A stretch of 64,000 nucleotides of DNA, taken from contig OY763072.1 in the NCBI GenBank assembly GCA_963666865.1, positions 2,666,001 to 2,730,000 on the forward strand, in the 5' to 3' direction. The position numbers and the translations under genes are program-made. This DNA is from Bin87 sp963666865 (GTDB lineage: Bacteria; Chloroflexota; Dehalococcoidia; Lucifugimonadales; UBA3495). Shown here piece by piece: positions 42,606 to 51,667 of the stretch; position 1 is the stretch's first letter; each line of letters starts with the position of its first letter. A model generated the notes under the pieces. The model saw only the letters and a list, made by a program, of their open reading frames with translations, made no database searches and was not told the DNA's origin.

Positions 42606-44213
42606 CTACGGCGGCGTGGCCTGCCCGCGTCCGTTATACCCCCAGCAAACGACTTGACGGTCGTTCTTCACTCCACAGGTATGCAAGCCGCCGGCGGTGA
42701 CCTGCTGAAAGGTGCCGGCTGGTGGCCTAACTTGTCCGTGCCTGTTAGATCCCCAGCAAATAACCCGACCGTCGGTTCTTATTCCGCAAGTATGAGCTTG
42801 GCCCCCGGCGCTAACTTGGTGGAAATTACCCGCTGGGGGAGTAGCTTGGTCCCTGTGATTCGATCCCCAGCAGGCGATCCTGTGATCAGATCTTACTCCG
42901 CAGGTGAAGTTCTCCCCGCTACTGATTTGTCGAAATTCGCCTGGCGGGGGCGTCGCCTGTCCAGATTTATTCCACCCCCAGCAGACGATGCGCCCATCGG
43001 TTTTTAGACCACAAGTGTGGGAAGTGCCGGCGCTAATCTGCTTGAAATTTCCCATTGGGGTGTTGAGTCTTTCTTCGCTGCTTTCTCCCCAACAAACGAC
43101 ACTACTATCAGATTTTAGTCCGCACGTATGTAGACTGCCTGCGCTAACTTGTCGGAAAGCACCGGAAGGAGGAGATGATTGTCTGTATTCATCATCTCCC
43201 CAGCATACAATACTACCGCCAGTTCTGACCCCGCAGCTGTGATAATTGCCAGCGCTTACTTGTTTAAATTCCCCAGCTGGCGGATCCACTAGCCGATACT
43301 CATTATTGCCCCAGCACACTACATTGCCATTAACATTTACCCCGCAAGTATGCAACCCTCCAGCACTAACCTGTTTGAACTGCTCGGATGGCGATAACGT
43401 AGGCTGCGGCGTCGCGGTTGGCGGGATACGAGACAAGGCTTCCAGCCGGCTATTGAGTTCGTCAACCGATAGGGCAAACGCCACGCCCTCGGCTTCTGCT
43501 ATGCCGAAAGTGATGATCCCAATGACATCACCATCCCGGTTCAGCAGCGGCCCGCCGCTGTTGCCGGGGTTCAGCGCGGCATCGGTTTGAAAATACTCGT
43601 AACCTTCAAACTGTCGCCTTGCTGAAATGACTCCCGTAGTGACCGTGAAGTCGTCTCCAAGCACGGCGCTCAGAGGAAATCCCAGAGCCGTTACTTCTTC
43701 TCCTGTGGGTACCCGTCCGGCGCTGCCCAGGGAGACCGCCTCGAAAGCATCATCGGAGTCCAGATGCACCACCGCCAAATCAGCCGTTTCGTTCCGGTTG
43801 ATCACTTTGCCCCGGTACTCTTCGCCCATCACAACTACCGTCACGCGGTCACGATTGTCCACGACGTGAGCGTTGGTGACTACCAAGCCGCTCGCGTCGT
43901 ACACAAAGCCTGAGCCGGCACCGTCCGGAGTGATGATCTGCGCCAGGCTGGGCCGTAGCCGCGCCACCAGGTCGGCTATTGTCGGGGTAGTCGTAGGCTC
44001 AGGCGTCGCCGTCAACTCCGGCGCAACGCGGGTCAGTTCTGCCGCAACCATGGCTTGTACGTCCGGTGTTGCTTCCTCCACGACGCGGGTCAGTTCCGCT
44101 TCAACCGTTGCCGCTACCCGTGCGTCGGTTTCTTCCGATGTTGAGCACGCCAATGCCGCCAGCAGCAATGCCAGCGCTAACACTGCCGTGCAAGTTTTCT
44201 CCAATGTTCCCAT
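42606..44213 (-). CDS. Secreted lipoprotein: HtrA-like serine protease fused to seven RCC1-like repeats
   Basis: 535 residues. A lipoprotein signal (ALALLLAALAC) is followed by a Glu/Thr/Pro-rich linker, then an S1C/HtrA protease with H in TNAHVVDN, D in ETADLAVVHL and S in LNPGNSGGPLL. No PDZ domain follows. Instead about residues 280-535 hold seven repeats of ~37 residues (F(K/R)Q(V/I)SAG..HTCG(V/L)....VCWG....G...PP.G), an RCC1-like seven-bladed propeller; each repeat has two cysteines (TCG and CWG). It probably acts outside the cytoplasmic membrane, with the propeller binding substrate or surface. Confidence 0.85.
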   Translation of the reverse strand: MGTLEKTCTAVLALALLLAALACSTSEETDARVAATVEAELTRVVEEATPDVQAMVAAELTRVAPELTATPEPTTTPTIADLVARLRPSLAQIITPDGAGSGFVYDASGLVVTNAHVVDNRDRVTVVVMGEEYRGKVINRNETADLAVVHLDSDDAFEAVSLGSAGRVPTGEEVTALGFPLSAVLGDDFTVTTGVISARRQFEGYEYFQTDAALNPGNSGGPLLNRDGDVIGIITFGIAEAEGVAFALSVDELNSRLEALSRIPPTATPQPTLSPSEQFKQVSAGGLHTCGVNVNGNVVCWGNNEYRLVDPPAGEFKQVSAGNYHSCGVRTGGSIVCWGDDEYRQSSPPSGAFRQVSAGSLHTCGLKSDSSVVCWGESSEERLNTPMGNFKQISAGTSHTCGLKTDGRIVCWGWNKSGQATPPPGEFRQISSGENFTCGVRSDHRIACWGSNHRDQATPPAGNFHQVSAGGQAHTCGIRTDGRVICWGSNRHGQVRPPAGTFQQVTAGGLHTCGVKNDRQVVCWGYNGRGQATPP

Positions 44214-44220
44214 TGCCGGA

Positions 44221-45105
44221 TTACCCGCCGTTTCGCAAGTCCCCCGGTCCAGTCCCGGTTATGCGGAATACCTCAGTCACAAAAGCGTTAACCGCCCGGT
44301 CAATACGCTCCTGCAACTCTAGGTATCCGGCCGGGCCCAGCCGGTGCTGCGCGCCGCCGTAGCGGTAATCGACGGCGTATTGGGTGAGCCAGTCCCGCGC
44401 CTCGTGATCTCGCAGCCCTTCCAATTGTTCCGGTGGCAGGGTTACGAATTCCACCAGCGCGTCCAATTCCTCCCGAGCCGACGACGAGTGTTCCGCCACG
44501 TTGTCAACGAGAATGTCGGCCAGCTCGTGAATGCGATGGATATTCCGATACTCGCAGTCTATGGCAGAAATCCAGCCCTTCAGCGCGTTCTCCCCCGCCT
44601 GCTGCGCGATGAAGCCAATCAATTCCTGGTCGTCCAGGCCAGTGTCAATGTTGTGGTTCAGACTGCCCAACCAACGCCGGGCGTTGATCAGCCGCTGGCG
44701 GATGTCCGGCCAGTCGGCGGGATAGCCGTCGTCGTATTCGTCGATAAGGTCATCGAAATCGTCGTCGTTCATTATCACCCCGTCGCGCAGCGCCTGGGCG
44801 GCGATGTGGTTGCGGGCCCGCCGGCAGTGACCGAAACTTTCGCGTGTAATGGGTATTACGTCCACGCCGAACTTGCCAGGACACTCTTTGAGCTTGCGGA
44901 ACGCGGCGTTCGAGGCGGCGCCGTAGCCGTGTGAACGCACGGCGCTCACCCCCTCGTCCACTATTACCAGCAGGTCCACGTCGGAGTCGGGGCGGTGGTC
45001 ACCCCGGGCCCGCGAGCCGAACAGGATTACGGTGGCGTCGGGCGACGCTTCCTGCGCGGCCCTTGCTACTGCCAGCCCAATCGGGTCGGCGTGCTCCCGA
45101 CCCAT
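44221..45105 (-). CDS. Nucleotidyltransferase-HEPN fusion (MNT-HEPN)
   Basis: 294 residues. Residues 1-110: minimal nucleotidyltransferase with ILFGSRARGDHRPDSDVDLLVIVD (GSxARG...DxD). Residues 130-260: helical HEPN domain with EYRNIHRIHELADIL (R...H motif). MNT and HEPN usually form two-gene toxin-antitoxin systems in which the MNT protein AMPylates or neutralises the HEPN RNase; here both are in one chain. GGAGG lies upstream of the ATG. Confidence 0.8.
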   Translation of the reverse strand: MGREHADPIGLAVARAAQEASPDATVILFGSRARGDHRPDSDVDLLVIVDEGVSAVRSHGYGAASNAAFRKLKECPGKFGVDVIPITRESFGHCRRARNHIAAQALRDGVIMNDDDFDDLIDEYDDGYPADWPDIRQRLINARRWLGSLNHNIDTGLDDQELIGFIAQQAGENALKGWISAIDCEYRNIHRIHELADILVDNVAEHSSSAREELDALVEFVTLPPEQLEGLRDHEARDWLTQYAVDYRYGGAQHRLGPAGYLELQERIDRAVNAFVTEVFRITGTGPGDLRNGG

Positions 45106-45109
45106 GATG

Positions 45110-45997
45110 CTACGCCTCCGGGAACGGTATCAATCCCAGCATGTCTCGCGCCTGCTGTGGCGTGGCCGGTTCGCGGCCGTGCAGCCGGGCCATGGTCACC
45201 GCCCATTCGATATATTCCGCGTTGGACGTGGGCTGCGGGTTGTTGGGCAGGAAGGGGCTGTCCTCAAATCCTACGCGGATGTGCGCGCCGGTGGCGATGG
45301 CGATGGCGCACAACGGGAAGGTCTGCCCCATGCTGCTGTGGGCCAGCCAGGTAGCTTCGGGGTAGTGTTCCCGAATGGTGTCGGCGATCAGCATATAGTT
45401 GCGCGGCGAACCGACCATATTGAGCCGACCATCGCCCCAATGGGCGCCAGGCTCTACTAGGAAGTATCGAGAATCCCTGATATAGCCTTCCCGCATCAGC
45501 GTGATGGCGGCGTTGACGTTGCCCACGTCATGCACTGCCGGTTCGGGAAAGGTCCCCCGCTGGTAGCAGGCGTCCAACGTGGCCACGATGTCCTCAAACG
45601 AGTTGGGACTGGTCACCGTGCGCCGTTGCCCGGTATCCGCGTCCAGCACCCACCGGGTGCCGGAGCCCAGGTTCAGCGACACCATTTCCACCGGCTGCGG
45701 CGTTTCCAACAAATAGCGCGTCACCGCCTCCACCGGCACGTGGGCGTGCCGCGCGGTGGTGTGGTTCAGCGCCAAATCGCACTGCGCCCGGATCATGGCG
45801 TCGGTCTGGGCGTACCAGGCGGGGTCGTAGCTGATGCCGCCGTCCGGCGTCCGGGCGTGGATATGCACAATGGAGGCGCCGGCCTCGTAGCAACGCACCG
45901 CCTCCTGCGCCACTTCCTCCGGCGTCCAGGGAACGTTGGGGTTGTCCTCGCGCCCCCGGCTCCCGTTCAAGCATCCCTTGATGATGATGGTGTCCAT
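45110..45997 (-). CDS. BKACE (DUF849) beta-keto acid cleavage enzyme
   Basis: 295 residues, TIM barrel with a zinc site: MDTIIIKGCLNGSRG, GASIVHIHARTPDGG (HxH ligands), VSLNLGSG, AHSSMGQ, GAHIRVGFEDSPFLPN (Glu ligand). The family condenses beta-keto acids with acetyl-CoA to give acetoacetate and a CoA ester, as in lysine fermentation (Kce) or carnitine degradation; substrate here is not known. The ATG 45997 begins the conserved protein; the longer open frame upstream is not coding. Confidence 0.9.
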   Translation of the reverse strand: MDTIIIKGCLNGSRGREDNPNVPWTPEEVAQEAVRCYEAGASIVHIHARTPDGGISYDPAWYAQTDAMIRAQCDLALNHTTARHAHVPVEAVTRYLLETPQPVEMVSLNLGSGTRWVLDADTGQRRTVTSPNSFEDIVATLDACYQRGTFPEPAVHDVGNVNAAITLMREGYIRDSRYFLVEPGAHWGDGRLNMVGSPRNYMLIADTIREHYPEATWLAHSSMGQTFPLCAIAIATGAHIRVGFEDSPFLPNNPQPTSNAEYIEWAVTMARLHGREPATPQQARDMLGLIPFPEA

Positions 45998-46135
45998 GTC
46001 AGTCCTCTGCTCCGGCGCTTTGTTTTGCCGGCGATTATAGGCCCGTCGGTTCGGTTTGCGCCAATAACCGGCAGCGCGGTATGCTGACCTCAACGACGCC
46101 TCAGGGCAGACGCACTGAAGCTGGAGGTGACGGAA

Positions 46136-46450
46136 ATGGTTGAGAAGCAAACAGAAGGCGCCGAGCGGCGAACATCCCGCTCCGGCTACATTCGGACGCG
46201 CCCGATTGCGCCCGGCTACGATATCCCCTGGGGCGAGGTATTCACCAAAGGCCCCATCCTTTACGAGAAAATGCGCCGAGAATTGGAAGCCAAGTACCCG
46301 GGGCAGTACGTAATCATTGACATCGTCAGCGGTGAATATGAAATCGACCTGGATGAAAACGCTGCCGCCCGTCGCCTGAACACGCGCTTCCCTGATGTGA
46401 AACCTTGGACTGCGAAAATCGCCGTTAGGGATGCCGTGAATGGTGCGTGA
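46136..46450 (+). CDS. Small protein paired with aspartic protease (DUF5678-like)
   Basis: 104 residues. Basic N-terminus, then YDIPWGEVFTKGPILYEKM, REL EAKYPGQYVIIDI with SGEYEIDLDENAAARRL, a layout similar to DUF5678-type proteins that often sit before clan AA aspartic proteases. Overlaps the next gene by 11 bases. Assignment is tentative. Confidence 0.55.
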   Translation: MVEKQTEGAERRTSRSGYIRTRPIAPGYDIPWGEVFTKGPILYEKMRRELEAKYPGQYVIIDIVSGEYEIDLDENAAARRLNTRFPDVKPWTAKIAVRDAVNGA

Positions 46451-46865
46451 CATGGTGACCAGAGGCAGGATAAACGAAAATCGAGAACCCCATGTTTTTC
46501 TCACCGTCGCCGGCGATTCAGGTGTTGACCTGCGAGTAGATTTTCTGATTGATACTGGCCATTACGGCCAGCTGGTTTTGCCGCCAGCTATCGTGCAATT
46601 CCTCGCTCTCGTCCCAACTGGTGAATTCCACGATGTCACCATTGCCGGCGGCGGCGTCGAAGAATGGCCAACCTACCACGCCGACGTGTTCTGGAACGGC
46701 CAAATCCGCAACGTTGAGGTTCTGGAGTCGGATACCCCTCCTCTTCTCGGAATGGCGATGCTGGACGACCCCGAAGCCGGCCACGCCGACCGTCTTACCA
46801 TCGACGCCGCCGACCGCAGCGTGCTCATAGAACATAACCCGCCGCCATCGTTCACCGAGGATTAA
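46440..46865 (+). CDS. Retropepsin-like (clan AA) aspartic protease
   Basis: 141 residues, one aspartic-protease lobe: VDFLIDTGHYGQLVLP with the catalytic DTG, and PLLGMAMLDD as the hydrophobic-hydrophobic-Gly partner. Such single-lobe proteins act as dimers. Function in bacteria is unknown; toxin-antitoxin-like pairing has been suggested for similar operons only by context. Confidence 0.75.
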   Translation: MVRDMVTRGRINENREPHVFLTVAGDSGVDLRVDFLIDTGHYGQLVLPPAIVQFLALVPTGEFHDVTIAGGGVEEWPTYHADVFWNGQIRNVEVLESDTPPLLGMAMLDDPEAGHADRLTIDAADRSVLIEHNPPPSFTED

Positions 46866-46906
46866 CGCCCGCCGCTGGGCCGCGCATCCCAGCGGTTCGC
46901 CCGCTA

Positions 46907-46915
46907 TGCTATCAT
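46907..46915 (+). promoter_or_regulatory. Extended -10 promoter for the molybdenum hydroxylase
   Basis: TGCTATCAT about 75 bases before the ATG at 46990. Confidence 0.4.
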
Positions 46916-46989
46916 ACCGCTGACGCCGGGCTGCCGCGTTATCCGCCCGCGTTCAACCTGCACTCATATAACTTCCGGAGGAAGAACCA

Positions 46990-49314
46990 ATGCCGGACTA
47001 CACCCCCAATATGGTCCTGACCAGCGACAAGGAATACAAGGTTGTCGGCACTCGCCCGGTGCGTCATGACGGCGCGGACAAAGTAACCGGCATCGCCCGC
47101 TATAGCGCCGACCTGAACCTGCCGGGGATGCTGTATGGGAAGGTGCTCCGCAGCCCACACGCCCATGCGCGCATCAAGTCCATCGACACCAGCAGGGCCG
47201 AGGCCATGCCCGGCGTCCGCGCCGTCATCACCGGCGCCGACATCGTGGAACCCACCGGCCGGGCCTCCGACCTTGCCGAAGGCGCGATGATCAACTTCAA
47301 GTTCCTGAGCAACAACATCATGGCCCAGCACAAGGCGCTCTACAAGGGCCACGCCCTGGCCGCCGTAGCCGCCATCAACTCCCATGTGGCGGAGGAAGCC
47401 CTTGCCCTCATCGACGTGGACTACGAGGTTCTTCCCCCGGTGATGCACGCCCGCGACGCCATGGCCGAGGGCGCCACCCTGGTCCACGAGCGTCTGGCGG
47501 CGTTGAATAGCGCGGCCACTCGGGCCGGCGGCATCCTGGACGACGATGACGGCTCCACCGGGACTAATATTGCCAACCGTTTTGAGTTCCGCATGGGCGA
47601 TCTGGACGCCGGGTTCGGGGAAGCCGATATAGTCGTGGAGCGCAGCGTTGCCACTTCCGCCGTCCACCAGGGCTACATTGAACCCCACAGCGGCACGGCC
47701 ATGTGGCACCAGGACGGCAGCCTGACCATTTGGTCCAGCAGCCAGGGTCACTTCACCGTCCGCGAACATACGGCGCGACTGGTCGGCATCCCCGTCTCCA
47801 AAGTCAAGGCCATTCCCATGGAAATCGGAGGCGGCTTCGGCGCGAAACTCGCCGTTTATATGGAACCTCTGGCCGCCCTGCTGGCCCAAAAGGCCCACGC
47901 CCCCGTCAAGGTTGCAATGAACCGCACCGAGGTCTTCGAGGCCACCGGACCCACCTCGGGCACGGAAATCTCCTGCAAAATCGGCGCGACCAACGACGGA
48001 AAGATTACCGCCGCTGAGGTCCACCTCGTCTTCGAGGCCGGAGCCTTCCCCGGTTCGCCGGTGGCCGGCGCCGCCAACTGCGTGCTGGCCGCCTATGACA
48101 TCGCCAACACCTACATCGAAGGCTACGATATCGTAGTGAACCGTCCCAAGACGGCGGCCTATCGCGCGCCTGGTTCCCCGGCGGCAGCCTACTGTGTAGA
48201 GGTCGCGTTGGACGAACTGGCCGAAAAGCTGGGTATCGACCCCATCGACCTTCGCGTGATGAACAGCGCCAAGGAAGGCACCCGCCGGCCCACCGGCCCG
48301 CTGACCCCCAAGGTCGGCTACGTCGAGACTTTGGAAGCAACCAAGTCTCACCCCCATTACACGGCTGCCAAAGACGGGAAGCGCGTGGGACGAGGAGTCG
48401 CCTCCGGCTTCTGGGGCAATAACACCGGCCCGTCTGCCGCCGTCGCCCTGGTCAACCCGGACGGCACGGTGACATTGACGGAAGGCTCCCCCGACATTGG
48501 CGGCACCCGCGCCTCGGTGTCCCAGCAATTCGCCGAGGTCCTGGGCATCGCCGCCGAGGACGTGCATCCCCAGATTGGCGATACCGACAGCATCGGTTTC
48601 ACCTCCAACACCGGCGGCAGCAGCGTGACCTTCAAAACTGGCTTCGCCGCGTACACCGCCGCCCAGGACGTGAAGCAGCAGATGATCGCCCGCGCCGCCC
48701 GCATCTGGGAAGTGGAGCCGGAGGACGTGATCTACGAGGACGGCGAACTCAGGCACCGAGCCGACGATCAATTGCGGATGACCTTCCAGCAGTTGGCGGC
48801 TCGTCAGGTCCCCACCGGCGGCCCCATTGTCGGGCGCGGCGGCGTGAACCCCGGCGGCGCCGGCCCCTGCATCGGCGTCCACGTCGTGGACGTGGAAGTT
48901 GACGAGGATACCGGGAAGGTGGACGTCGTGCGCTACACCGCCGTCCAGGACGCCGGCAAGGCCATCCATCCCTCCTACGTGGAGGGACAGATCCAGGGCG
49001 GCGCCGTCCAGGGCATCGGCTGGGCCCTTAACGAGGAATACTACATCAGCGATCAGGGCCATATGCTCAATTCCAGTTTCCTCGATTACCGCATGCCCAC
49101 GAGCCTGGACCTGCCCATGATCGACACCTGCATTGTCGAGGTGGACAACCCCAACCATCCCTACGGCGTGCGTGGTGTGGGCGAAGTGCCCATCGTCCCT
49201 CCCATGGCCGCCATCGCCAACGCCATCTACGACGCCATCGGCGTCCGCCTGACCGTTCTGCCCATGAACCCGGGTAACGTCCTGGAAGCGTTGTGGGAGA
49301 AAAACGGGAATTAG
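46990..49314 (+). CDS. Xanthine dehydrogenase-family molybdopterin-binding subunit
   Basis: Large (774-residue) subunit of a molybdenum hydroxylase. VGTRPVRHDGADKVTGIARYSADL is the standard N-terminus, GKVLRSPHAHARIKSID, EIGGGFGAKLAVYMEP (molybdopterin loop), AYRAPGSPAAAYCVEVALDELAEKLG and the C-terminal GVGEVPIVPPMAAI with the catalytic Glu. Hydroxylates an aromatic or aldehyde substrate; xanthine, CO and others are possible. The FAD and 2Fe-2S subunits are not adjacent, which is unusual. GGAGG precedes the ATG. A MoaD-like gene follows. Confidence 0.9.
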   Translation: MPDYTPNMVLTSDKEYKVVGTRPVRHDGADKVTGIARYSADLNLPGMLYGKVLRSPHAHARIKSIDTSRAEAMPGVRAVITGADIVEPTGRASDLAEGAMINFKFLSNNIMAQHKALYKGHALAAVAAINSHVAEEALALIDVDYEVLPPVMHARDAMAEGATLVHERLAALNSAATRAGGILDDDDGSTGTNIANRFEFRMGDLDAGFGEADIVVERSVATSAVHQGYIEPHSGTAMWHQDGSLTIWSSSQGHFTVREHTARLVGIPVSKVKAIPMEIGGGFGAKLAVYMEPLAALLAQKAHAPVKVAMNRTEVFEATGPTSGTEISCKIGATNDGKITAAEVHLVFEAGAFPGSPVAGAANCVLAAYDIANTYIEGYDIVVNRPKTAAYRAPGSPAAAYCVEVALDELAEKLGIDPIDLRVMNSAKEGTRRPTGPLTPKVGYVETLEATKSHPHYTAAKDGKRVGRGVASGFWGNNTGPSAAVALVNPDGTVTLTEGSPDIGGTRASVSQQFAEVLGIAAEDVHPQIGDTDSIGFTSNTGGSSVTFKTGFAAYTAAQDVKQQMIARAARIWEVEPEDVIYEDGELRHRADDQLRMTFQQLAARQVPTGGPIVGRGGVNPGGAGPCIGVHVVDVEVDEDTGKVDVVRYTAVQDAGKAIHPSYVEGQIQGGAVQGIGWALNEEYYISDQGHMLNSSFLDYRMPTSLDLPMIDTCIVEVDNPNHPYGVRGVGEVPIVPPMAAIANAIYDAIGVRLTVLPMNPGNVLEALWEKNGN

Positions 49315-49321
49315 TTGCCAC

Positions 49322-49349
49322 GTAAGGGCGAATAATCATTCGCCACTAC
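49322..49349. repeat. Degenerate copy of the 28-bp palindrome family
   Basis: Three differences from the copies at 27721-27748 and 49684-49711, two of which break the palindrome. Lies between the molybdenum hydroxylase and MoaD-like genes. Confidence 0.7.
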
Positions 49350-49370
49350 CACAGTTGACAGGGGGCTGAA

Positions 49371-49643
49371 ATGGCAGACGTTTGGATACCCCCGCAGATG
49401 CAGCGCATCACCGGCGCTCCGGACCGAGTGCAGGTTGACGGTGCCACCGTGCGCCAGGTAATCAACAACTTGGAGCGGATTCATCCGGGCATGAAAGAAC
49501 TGCTTTACGACGAAGAACTCGATGACATTACGCCGGGTCTGGCGGTGATCGTGGATGGCGACGTGAGCCAGTTGGGTCTGCTGGAGCGGGTGAGCGAGGA
49601 CAGCGAAATGCACTTTCTGCCCGCCATCGGCGGCGGCGAATAA
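49371..49643 (+). CDS. MoaD/ThiS-like ubiquitin-fold sulfur carrier
   Basis: 90 residues. WIPPQMQRITGAPDRVQVDG, ATVRQVINNLERIHPG, DVSQLGLLERVSEDSEM and HFLPAIGGGE: beta-grasp fold with a C-terminal GG, but one residue (E) follows. Activated carriers need a free Gly-Gly end, so this one would need trimming or may act unmodified. It lies between two palindrome copies next to the molybdenum hydroxylase, which suggests a link to molybdopterin or its sulfuration. GGGGG precedes the ATG at modest spacing. Confidence 0.75.
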   Translation: MADVWIPPQMQRITGAPDRVQVDGATVRQVINNLERIHPGMKELLYDEELDDITPGLAVIVDGDVSQLGLLERVSEDSEMHFLPAIGGGE

Positions 49644-49676
49644 ATCCCGGCCTGGAAGGAAGACTGGCGATCTTTG

Positions 49677-49718
49677 AACACCAGTAGGGGCGAATAATTA
49701 TTCGCCCCTACTGGTGTT
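49677..49718. repeat. 42-bp perfect palindrome containing the 28-bp repeat
   Basis: The 28-bp palindrome is extended on each side by AACACCA/TGGTGTT, so the whole 42 bases are self-complementary. It is between convergent genes (MoaD-like and DUF3352) and followed by TT, so probably also a terminator. Confidence 0.8.
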
Positions 49719-49733
49719 TTGGTTGTGGGGGGG

Positions 49734-51554
49734 TTACTCAGGGAACAACGTCAGCACGGCAACACCGCGACTGTAATCCTCGCCGGCGCCGGCGCTAAAC
49801 GCCGCCACGCCCAGGCCCTCATCCAGTATGCGGTATTGGCCCCGCTCCAAGTCCAGGTCGTCTGCTTCCAGGTTCCCGATGATGCTTTGCACGTCAACAT
49901 AGGCCAGGAACTGCTGACCATTGTCCAGATGGTTAGTGGCCCGCCGATATTCGTCGTCAGAAGACAGGCTATCGCCATTGCCGTTCTGCCGCGCCACGAT
50001 GGTTGCCAGCGCATCTTCGGTAGTTCCGATGGTAAGGTATTCGTCGTGCAGTACATAGCCGGGTTGGTATCCAATCTTGCCGCCGGCCATCATACCCAGG
50101 AATCCCAGGCCAAAGATCGTAGCGTCATCGTCCGCGCCCACGTCAACCGAGTTGGCAGTCAGGCCGGCGTGTTCTTCCAGCAGGTCGGCAACCTCTCCCA
50201 TTGTGCTGGCCAGCTTGTCTTCGCCAACCTCCCGATAGGACAGCATCCCAACAGCGTCAATGGCGTTGGCCGTCGGGTCGTCTGCCACGGCGTTAAAGTC
50301 AAAGTCGCTCACCGCCAGGATGGCCTGCCCCGACAGATGATCAAAGAAATCCGTTTCCAGATCAATTCCCGTGAGATCTTTTACCAGCCAAAACCCCAAG
50401 TCCAGCGCGTCCGCCAGTGTTGCGTCGGGTTTCAGCTCTGGGGGACTACCGGCCGCCATTTCAGCCACGCCACTGTTGATTTCGTCAATCAGGCCGGGCT
50501 CGGTCAGAAACTCGGCAAAGTCATATTCGCGCAATGCCGCCCGCCAGTGGTCAACGTCCGGGTCAAAGGCTCCGGCCATAAAGCCCAGAGTGTCGACAGG
50601 CAGCAGGTTGGCCGGGTCTTCCAGCTCGACCGTTTCCAGCCCAAAATCGGTAACGGTGGGCGATACCACCTCCGTCGTAATCCCCCGTTCCACCCAGCCG
50701 GTGGAGCCGGCTACCCAGTCCGGCGCCTGTTCGGAGAGCGCCGCCGGGCCGGCCATGCCCGGCATTATTGGACCGAATTCGCCGCCTACGAAGTCGTCCA
50801 ACAGCTCCAGACCCTGTTGGTAATTCAGGTAAAACGAGGAGAAACGGCGTTCCGGCAATGCCGCCCGTGCCGCCATGAAGTTGGCGCTTTCGGCCAGTGA
50901 ATCGCCGCTGTCATCTTCGATCCGGTCCAGCGTTGCAGTCAGCGTATTTTGGTCGGTGGCGTACGCCAGCCAGTGATCGGTCAGCGCATAAGCTTGGTAG
51001 GCGCTTTCGTCAACCCAGATGTCAAAGCCGCGATGGGAACCAGCGCTGAAATTGATGTCATATTCCTCAGCCAAATACTCCCGCCACTTGATGAGGAAAG
51101 TCGCGGCGGCATCCGTATCGCGGACACCGATGACGGCGGCGGCGGCAGGCTTGGGCTCTGCTCGCTCAGCGTCAATGTCAATGTCGAGGAGGGCTGCCGA
51201 AATTTCGGGGCCAATCCAGGGCATCACCTCCGTCGCCAAGTCGATGCGGGTTTCTTCGGTGAAATCCGCTTCCATCTGGTCAATCAAGTCTCGAAAGGCG
51301 GGGTAGTCGTTGAAACGACCCCAAATGCCCCGCATATCCTCGAACTGGCCGCCCTCGGGCGTCAAGGTGACCCAGGCGTAGGCCAGCGTGTCCGGCGGAT
51401 AATAACGCGCCGAATACTCCGGGCCTTTGGCACCGACCAGCAGTGCCAGCAAAGGGCCGGGCACTGGAATGAATCCCCGCCACATCCCCACCGCCACGAT
51501 TGAGACGGCTATGACTAGGGTTGCCGCAGTCGCTCCTATTATCTTTATCAACAT
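49734..51554 (-). CDS. DUF3352 domain protein, membrane-anchored
   Basis: 606 residues. An N-terminal helix (LIKIIGATAATLVIAVSIVAV) anchors or exports it. The body matches the layout of DUF3352: YYPPDTLAYAWVTLTP near the start, repeated strand-rich segments, NFMAARAALPERRFSSFYLNY, LGFMAGAFDPDVDHWRAAL and a late VGADDDATIFGLGF. Function unknown; proteins of this type are extracytoplasmic and acidic. The ATG was chosen so the hydrophobic helix is at the very N-terminus; a GTG 16 codons upstream is possible. Confidence 0.72.
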   Translation of the reverse strand: MLIKIIGATAATLVIAVSIVAVGMWRGFIPVPGPLLALLVGAKGPEYSARYYPPDTLAYAWVTLTPEGGQFEDMRGIWGRFNDYPAFRDLIDQMEADFTEETRIDLATEVMPWIGPEISAALLDIDIDAERAEPKPAAAAVIGVRDTDAAATFLIKWREYLAEEYDINFSAGSHRGFDIWVDESAYQAYALTDHWLAYATDQNTLTATLDRIEDDSGDSLAESANFMAARAALPERRFSSFYLNYQQGLELLDDFVGGEFGPIMPGMAGPAALSEQAPDWVAGSTGWVERGITTEVVSPTVTDFGLETVELEDPANLLPVDTLGFMAGAFDPDVDHWRAALREYDFAEFLTEPGLIDEINSGVAEMAAGSPPELKPDATLADALDLGFWLVKDLTGIDLETDFFDHLSGQAILAVSDFDFNAVADDPTANAIDAVGMLSYREVGEDKLASTMGEVADLLEEHAGLTANSVDVGADDDATIFGLGFLGMMAGGKIGYQPGYVLHDEYLTIGTTEDALATIVARQNGNGDSLSSDDEYRRATNHLDNGQQFLAYVDVQSIIGNLEADDLDLERGQYRILDEGLGVAAFSAGAGEDYSRGVAVLTLFPE

Positions 51555-51667
51555 TCGCAATACTGCTCCCGCTGTCCAATTGCTGCTCTGATAGGGTATC
51601 ACGCAGTGAAAGCATCCCGTCTAACGATTGCAAAGCAATCGTCTGCTTGTCGCGGACTCTGTATCTC

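Noticed and set aside
45998..46504. N-terminal extension of the BKACE protein
   Set aside because: The open frame continues upstream, but the extension has no domain and a good ATG with AGAGGA exists at the conserved start.
46939..49158. A very long open frame on the minus strand opposite the molybdenum hydroxylase (739 codons)
   Set aside because: It is the antisense shadow of a clear conserved gene in GC-rich sequence and has a low-complexity Gly/Val/His-rich translation with no motif.
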